Positions 6,223 through 9,280 of a stretch of DNA of 9,280 nucleotides are shown piece by piece. Both the position numbers and the translations under genes were made by a program. Below the pieces are notes generated by a model. The model made no database searches, was not told the origin of the DNA, and saw only the letters and a list, made by a program, of their open reading frames with translations. Every line of letters begins with the position of its first letter. Within the stretch, counting starts at the first letter, position 1. The DNA is taken from NCBI GenBank assembly GCA_035493595.1, contig DATJHZ010000441.1:1-9280 (forward strand), given 5' to 3'. The stretch comes from DATCRE01 sp035493595 (GTDB lineage: Bacteria > Bacteroidota > Bacteroidia > Cytophagales > Cyclobacteriaceae).

Positions 6223-6250
6223 TTCGGTATAATTCCGAAAAAAACTTCGG
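6223..6250. repeat. Three alternating complementary 5-mers downstream of the SPFH gene
   Basis: TTCGG (6223-6227), CCGAA (6235-6239) and TTCGG (6246-6250) alternate, so the middle copy can pair with either neighbour: a 7-base loop one way and a 6-base loop the other. It lies 27 bases after the SPFH stop and upstream of the gltA promoter. Read leftward, the hairpins are not followed by a T-run (the T-run is in a loop), so this is not a standard terminator, though it could be the 3' end structure of the SPFH transcript. Confidence 0.35.
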
Positions 6251-6276
6251 CTCTACGCGATAAGTTCCTTTAGCCG

Positions 6277-7095
6277 TTAATTGTTTCCAAGAATTAAAGG
6301 CATACCATCTTTACCAGACCCGATAACAATGACTTTTGAATTGGGAGATTTTGAAAGCTCTAATGTGGCTTCAATTCCTCTCATTTTTAAGAGCTTGTCA
6401 GTTAAGCTGTTATTGATGATGTTGTTGGCTCGTGACTCACCTTCAGCGGCAATTCGTTTACGCTCGGCTTCACTTTTCTCCTTATCGAGTCTGAACTGGT
6501 AGGCAAGAGCTTCCTGTTCTTGTTGGAGTTTGCTTTCAATGGCAATCCTGATCTGGTCAGGCAAAACAATAGAGCGAATCAAAAGCGCCACCATATTTAC
6601 ATTGTTGGCTAACAGTATCTTTTCAGACTCTGCCTTGATGGTAGCCTCAACCTCGGCGCGTTTAGTGGAATAGATTTCTTCAGCTGTGAATCGTCCCATA
6701 ACCTGTCTCACTGTTGATCTTACCTCGGGAACTACCAGTACGTTAACAAAGTCCGTGTTAAACTTCTCGTAGATGTAACCAATCTTCTCAGGCATGGGAT
6801 TGAACCTTACCGTAACATCAACATGAATGGAAAGACCGCTCTTATCAAGTACATCCATGTTCTCGTCTTTGGAAGTTTCCTGAACGTTGTAAATGTAGAT
6901 GTCATTCCATGGAGCTTTTGCGTGAAAGCCTGGTTGAATGATGTTGTCTTTATCCAGACCGTCATTGGCAAATTTTCTGAAGATTACAGCACGCTGTGTT
7001 GCGTTGATCGTAAAGAAGATACTTGAGGAGACGCCAAACAATACAAACAAGGCAATGACAGCAACGACAATTATAGGTACAATTCTTCTATTCAT
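6277..7095 (-). CDS. Prohibitin-family SPFH/Band 7 membrane protein, 272 aa
   Basis: SPFH proteins form large membrane-anchored rings or scaffolds that organise lipid microdomains and regulate partner proteases, channels or transporters. The single N-terminal anchor is at residues 5-29 (PIIVVAVIALFVLFGVSSSI). The SPFH domain follows at about 30-195: NATQRAVIFRKF, IIQPGFHAKAPWNDIYIYNV at 52-71, the strand LSIHVDVTVRFNP at 88-100, and VVPEVRSTVRQVMGRFTAEE at 121-140. A charged coiled coil covers about 185-225 (QQEQEALAYQFRLDKEKSEA onward), and the tail ends in KVIVIGSGKDGMPLILGNN, both typical of bacterial prohibitin homologues. The bulk would lie on the outer face of the inner membrane if the anchor is oriented N-in (inference). 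It starts 20 bases after the channel-like gene, so the two are probably one operon and may be partners. Confidence 0.95.
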   Translation of the reverse strand: MNRRIVPIIVVAVIALFVLFGVSSSIFFTINATQRAVIFRKFANDGLDKDNIIQPGFHAKAPWNDIYIYNVQETSKDENMDVLDKSGLSIHVDVTVRFNPMPEKIGYIYEKFNTDFVNVLVVPEVRSTVRQVMGRFTAEEIYSTKRAEVEATIKAESEKILLANNVNMVALLIRSIVLPDQIRIAIESKLQQEQEALAYQFRLDKEKSEAERKRIAAEGESRANNIINNSLTDKLLKMRGIEATLELSKSPNSKVIVIGSGKDGMPLILGNN

Positions 7096-7115
7096 AATGT
7101 TGGTTTGGGGTTGGT

Positions 7116-7874
7116 TTAGTCGGTTGATTCGGAGTCAGGCTTCGGAGGCCTTGGAAGGCCCATAAGTTTACCTATGATCAAAACTACAAATAAATTGCTC
7201 CATAAAGCTTCGAGCACACTAATGTTTCTGATTATTCTTGCAGCATTAGGATGCCCGGGATCCATTCCACCGAGGATACTTAAACTATAGGTAATGCATT
7301 CAGAATAATTTGCAAACCCCAGCTCCATAGTTTCACCGAGGCTGTCGGGTTTGATAATGCATAGAAGGTGATAGAGGCTTCCGAAGGAAAGACCGATCAT
7401 AAGGAACACACACGCTGAACCCCAGAGCTTGTCTGATGTGAGGTATTGCCCTGAGAATATATCGCGTATAGCAAATCCTATTATTGTAATCTCAATAGGG
7501 AAGTAAGGTCCGTGAAGCGCCATGTAAAATAGCTGACGGTCTTTAATGTCAATGATTTTATAGAATGGAAACTCACCCAAGACACCAATGATCACAATGC
7601 CAATGAGTATGACGAGAAAGGTATTAAGCAAGAGCTGGTTTGAAGTAAAGTTTCGTAGTAAATCCCAGAGGAGAAATGAGTACAGCGTGCCAAAGAATAG
7701 AAAGATTGTAAGTACAAATTTACCGGGTAACGTTGATGCCCCGTTTATGATAAATTCCGATAATGTAAGACCAAGGGTAATGATGATGATTTGATTGATA
7801 ACTACGTTTTGATAATCTCGTTGCTTTTCACGTTGCCGCTCGGTCAGCGTAAGATTGATCAGCTTCTTGAACAT
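7116..7874 (-). CDS. Polytopic membrane protein with an ion-channel-like (Ion_trans_2-type) pore region, 252 aa
   Basis: After a basic, charged N-terminus (residues 1-22), hydrophobic segments lie near 24-45, 52-71, 81-99, 116-138 and 150-173. A short hydrophobic pore-helix-like stretch at 188-202 (ANYSECITYSLSILG) follows, and a final helix at 216-240. The block from GGMDPGHPNAARI (202-214) to SVLEALWSNLFVVLIIGKLM (219-238) has the layout of two-helix potassium channel modules: pore helix, filter, P-x-x-ARx linker, then an inner helix with LEAL and a KLxGL end. The expected filter TVGYGD is replaced by ILGGMD, so K+ selectivity is doubtful. There is no arginine-rich voltage sensor. The tail PRPPKPDSESTD is proline-rich and acidic. 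Family assignment is from motif layout only. It is the first gene of a pair with the SPFH protein and is divergent from the TPR gene. ATG at 7874 is the first in-frame start. Confidence 0.82.
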   Translation of the reverse strand: MFKKLINLTLTERQREKQRDYQNVVINQIIIITLGLTLSEFIINGASTLPGKFVLTIFLFFGTLYSFLLWDLLRNFTSNQLLLNTFLVILIGIVIIGVLGEFPFYKIIDIKDRQLFYMALHGPYFPIEITIIGFAIRDIFSGQYLTSDKLWGSACVFLMIGLSFGSLYHLLCIIKPDSLGETMELGFANYSECITYSLSILGGMDPGHPNAARIIRNISVLEALWSNLFVVLIIGKLMGLPRPPKPDSESTD

Positions 7875-7935
7875 AAGGTGGATTTGAATTATAATTTACC
7901 AACTTGGCTGATATTTAAAAATATGATTGTACTTA
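7875..7935. other. Short divergent intergenic region
   Basis: These 61 bases separate the channel-like gene (leftward) from the TPR gene (rightward) and must hold both promoters unless those lie inside the genes. It is very AT-rich. A TATGATTG at 7922-7929 resembles the -7 box for the TPR gene, but the nearest upstream TTG is only 15 bases away and the ATG only 6 bases downstream, so I do not call it a promoter. Nothing else is clear. Confidence 0.4.
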
Positions 7936-9280
7936 ATGTTTAAATCATATAGATTGAGGCATAGACAAGCAAGCAGATTGAGAAAGCAGATTGTATACTT
8001 TATTATTTTTTTTGCAGGATGCATTAGTAATATCGAGGCGCAAAGTCTTTACCAGATAGATAGTTTAAAAGGTCTGTTGAAGAAGAGCTTATCGGCTCAA
8101 AAAAGGATTGATGTTTTAAATGAATTATCGTTTGCCTTATATGACAATAGTGATAGCATTGCTTTTTACTATGCAAATCTTTCACTTAAAGAAGCAGAGA
8201 AAGCTGGCTATCAGACAGGAGCGAGGTACGCCTGTACATTAATTGGTATCGGCTATGCGGGCCTGGGACAATTAGATGAAGCGCTGTCGTATTGCAAGAA
8301 ATCCCAACACATAAATGCAAATCTTTCGCGTGATCTGGTAGGATATAACCTGACCGTTATGGGTAATGTTTATAGTAGTATGGGCAGCTATGATTCCGCC
8401 CAGTATTATTACAAACTTGCCATCGAGACAATTGGTAAAACAGGAAGCGCTTATTATCTAAGCTCTGCATATCAGAATCTTGCAGGCGTCATGATTATCC
8501 AATGGCGAAATACTGAAGCGTTAAGATATCTTGATAAAGCTGACAGTCTTTCTTTACGAGACAAGAAAGATAATTTTGTTCACCTTTCTATCCTGGCTCT
8601 ATATGGAGAGGTCTATGAAAATCTACTGGATTTCGCTAAGGCTGAAGCTTATTTTAAACAAATGTATACGGAGGCTAAGCAAGGTGTTGATACCTATCAC
8701 CTGGTTCAATCTCATTTGAATTTTGCCGAACTCTCCTATAGACGAGGTGATTTCTCAGAGTCGCTGTTACATAGTTTTGATGCGTTGAAAGTTACAGAAA
8801 CCTATAGCTCAAAATCATTGAGAGCATCGGTATTGATAAAGATTGGTTTGGCGTATGAGGAGTATTCACAATTTGATCTGGCAACTTCTTACTTTTTTGA
8901 AGCATTGAAAATTACAGAGAGCATTAAATTTAAACGAGAGACCGCTGAAATTTATAGCGAACTAGCCTGGGTATATAAAGAGCAAAAGAATTATGATGTG
9001 GCGCTGGACTACATTAACCGAGCCCAGGTTATTCGTGAGATGATCAATGACCAGCAAGGCGTATCAAATTGCCTTAACATAAGAGGATTAATATTTTTCC
9101 AGCAGAAGCGATATGATAATGCCATTTCAGAATTGGAGAAATCTGTTCACATCAGAGAACTGATCGGTCATATAGAAGGAGTTTCGGCATCTACTTTTAA
9201 TTTAGCCCTGGTTTATGCTGAGATCAACAGGGTAGATAAGGCTATTGAGTATCAGTTGAAAGGAATTGACATAGAAGAAA
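7936..9280 (+). CDS. Exported TPR-array protein, probably the N-terminal part of a signalling protein (3' end outside window)
   Basis: The frame is open from ATG 7936 through the window end, giving 448 residues and no stop. An in-frame TGA at 7924 precedes it, and ATG 7936 is the first ATG after that. The N-terminus is very basic (KSYRLRHRQASRLRKQ), followed by IVYFIIFFAGCISNIEAQ. It could be cut after Ala35 by signal peptidase I, or lipidated at Cys29 (FAGC is close to a lipobox). From about residue 55 to 448 there are about ten tetratricopeptide repeats with a strict 40-residue period. Examples are IGYAGLGQLDEALSYCKKS, MGNVYSSMGSYDSAQYYYKL, IGLAYEEYSQFDLATSYFFE and LAWVYKEQKNYDVALDYINR. In Bacteroidota such arrays often precede a membrane helix and a histidine kinase, SpoIIE-like phosphatase, LytTR or LuxR-type output domain. 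That output, if present, is past the window, so its type is unknown. It is divergent from the channel-like gene. Confidence 0.93.
   Translation, partial: MFKSYRLRHRQASRLRKQIVYFIIFFAGCISNIEAQSLYQIDSLKGLLKKSLSAQKRIDVLNELSFALYDNSDSIAFYYANLSLKEAEKAGYQTGARYACTLIGIGYAGLGQLDEALSYCKKSQHINANLSRDLVGYNLTVMGNVYSSMGSYDSAQYYYKLAIETIGKTGSAYYLSSAYQNLAGVMIIQWRNTEALRYLDKADSLSLRDKKDNFVHLSILALYGEVYENLLDFAKAEAYFKQMYTEAKQGVDTYHLVQSHLNFAELSYRRGDFSESLLHSFDALKVTETYSSKSLRASVLIKIGLAYEEYSQFDLATSYFFEALKITESIKFKRETAEIYSELAWVYKEQKNYDVALDYINRAQVIREMINDQQGVSNCLNIRGLIFFQQKRYDNAISELEKSVHIRELIGHIEGVSASTFNLALVYAEINRVDKAIEYQLKGIDIEE

Noticed and set aside
1..9280. Mobile element, CRISPR array, tRNA, rRNA or phage signature
   Set aside because: No terminal inverted repeats with a transposase, no regularly spaced direct repeats, no cloverleaf or rRNA-like sequence was seen; the genes are ordinary chromosomal types.

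Overview
The window looks like chromosomal DNA of a non-sporulating Bacteroidota, most likely from the order Cytophagales (inference). It is moderately AT-rich and lacks obvious Shine-Dalgarno sites. Upstream elements fit the Bacteroidota TTTG / TAnnTTTG promoter type. The gene content also fits: a one-piece SpmA-SpmB protein, a bacterial acyl-CoA-binding protein, and a long secreted TPR protein of the kind that often precedes signalling modules. I see no mobile element, CRISPR array, rRNA or tRNA, and the region reads as ordinary core and near-core genome.

Layout. A cut-off C-terminus (1-114, +) is followed by a 594-residue exported protein of unknown function (213-1997, +). It faces, with a 30-base gap, a long leftward block. 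In transcription order, right to left, that block holds: a polytopic membrane protein with a K+-channel-like pore region but no canonical selectivity filter (7874-7116); a prohibitin/SPFH protein (7095-6277); citrate synthase gltA with its own recognisable promoter (6132-4846); a small acyl-CoA-binding protein (4818-4555); the 16S rRNA methyltransferase rsmE, which starts on TTG (4551-3853); a SpmA-SpmB-type membrane protein (3788-2556); and a small DUF7832-like protein with a possible promoter of its own (2483-2028). A TPR protein with about ten 40-residue repeats starts at 7936 on the + strand, divergent from the channel-like gene, and runs off the right end.

How the genes may work together. 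gltA, the acyl-CoA-binding gene and rsmE are packed closely (27-base and 3-base gaps) and are probably co-transcribed. This joins acetyl-CoA entry to the TCA cycle, acyl-CoA buffering and ribosome maturation. The channel-like gene and the SPFH gene form a two-gene unit (20-base gap), which suggests a membrane-microdomain partner pair. SpmAB and the DUF7832-like gene are separated from rsmE and from each other by spacers carrying inverted repeats and possible promoters, so they may be partly independent.

The items most worth a second look are the channel-like/SPFH pair, the inverted repeat inside the gltA promoter spacer, the TAA-AGA-TTG junction between the acyl-CoA-binding gene and rsmE, and the palindromic spacer between rsmE and spmAB. 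I found no clear evidence for a wholly new system.
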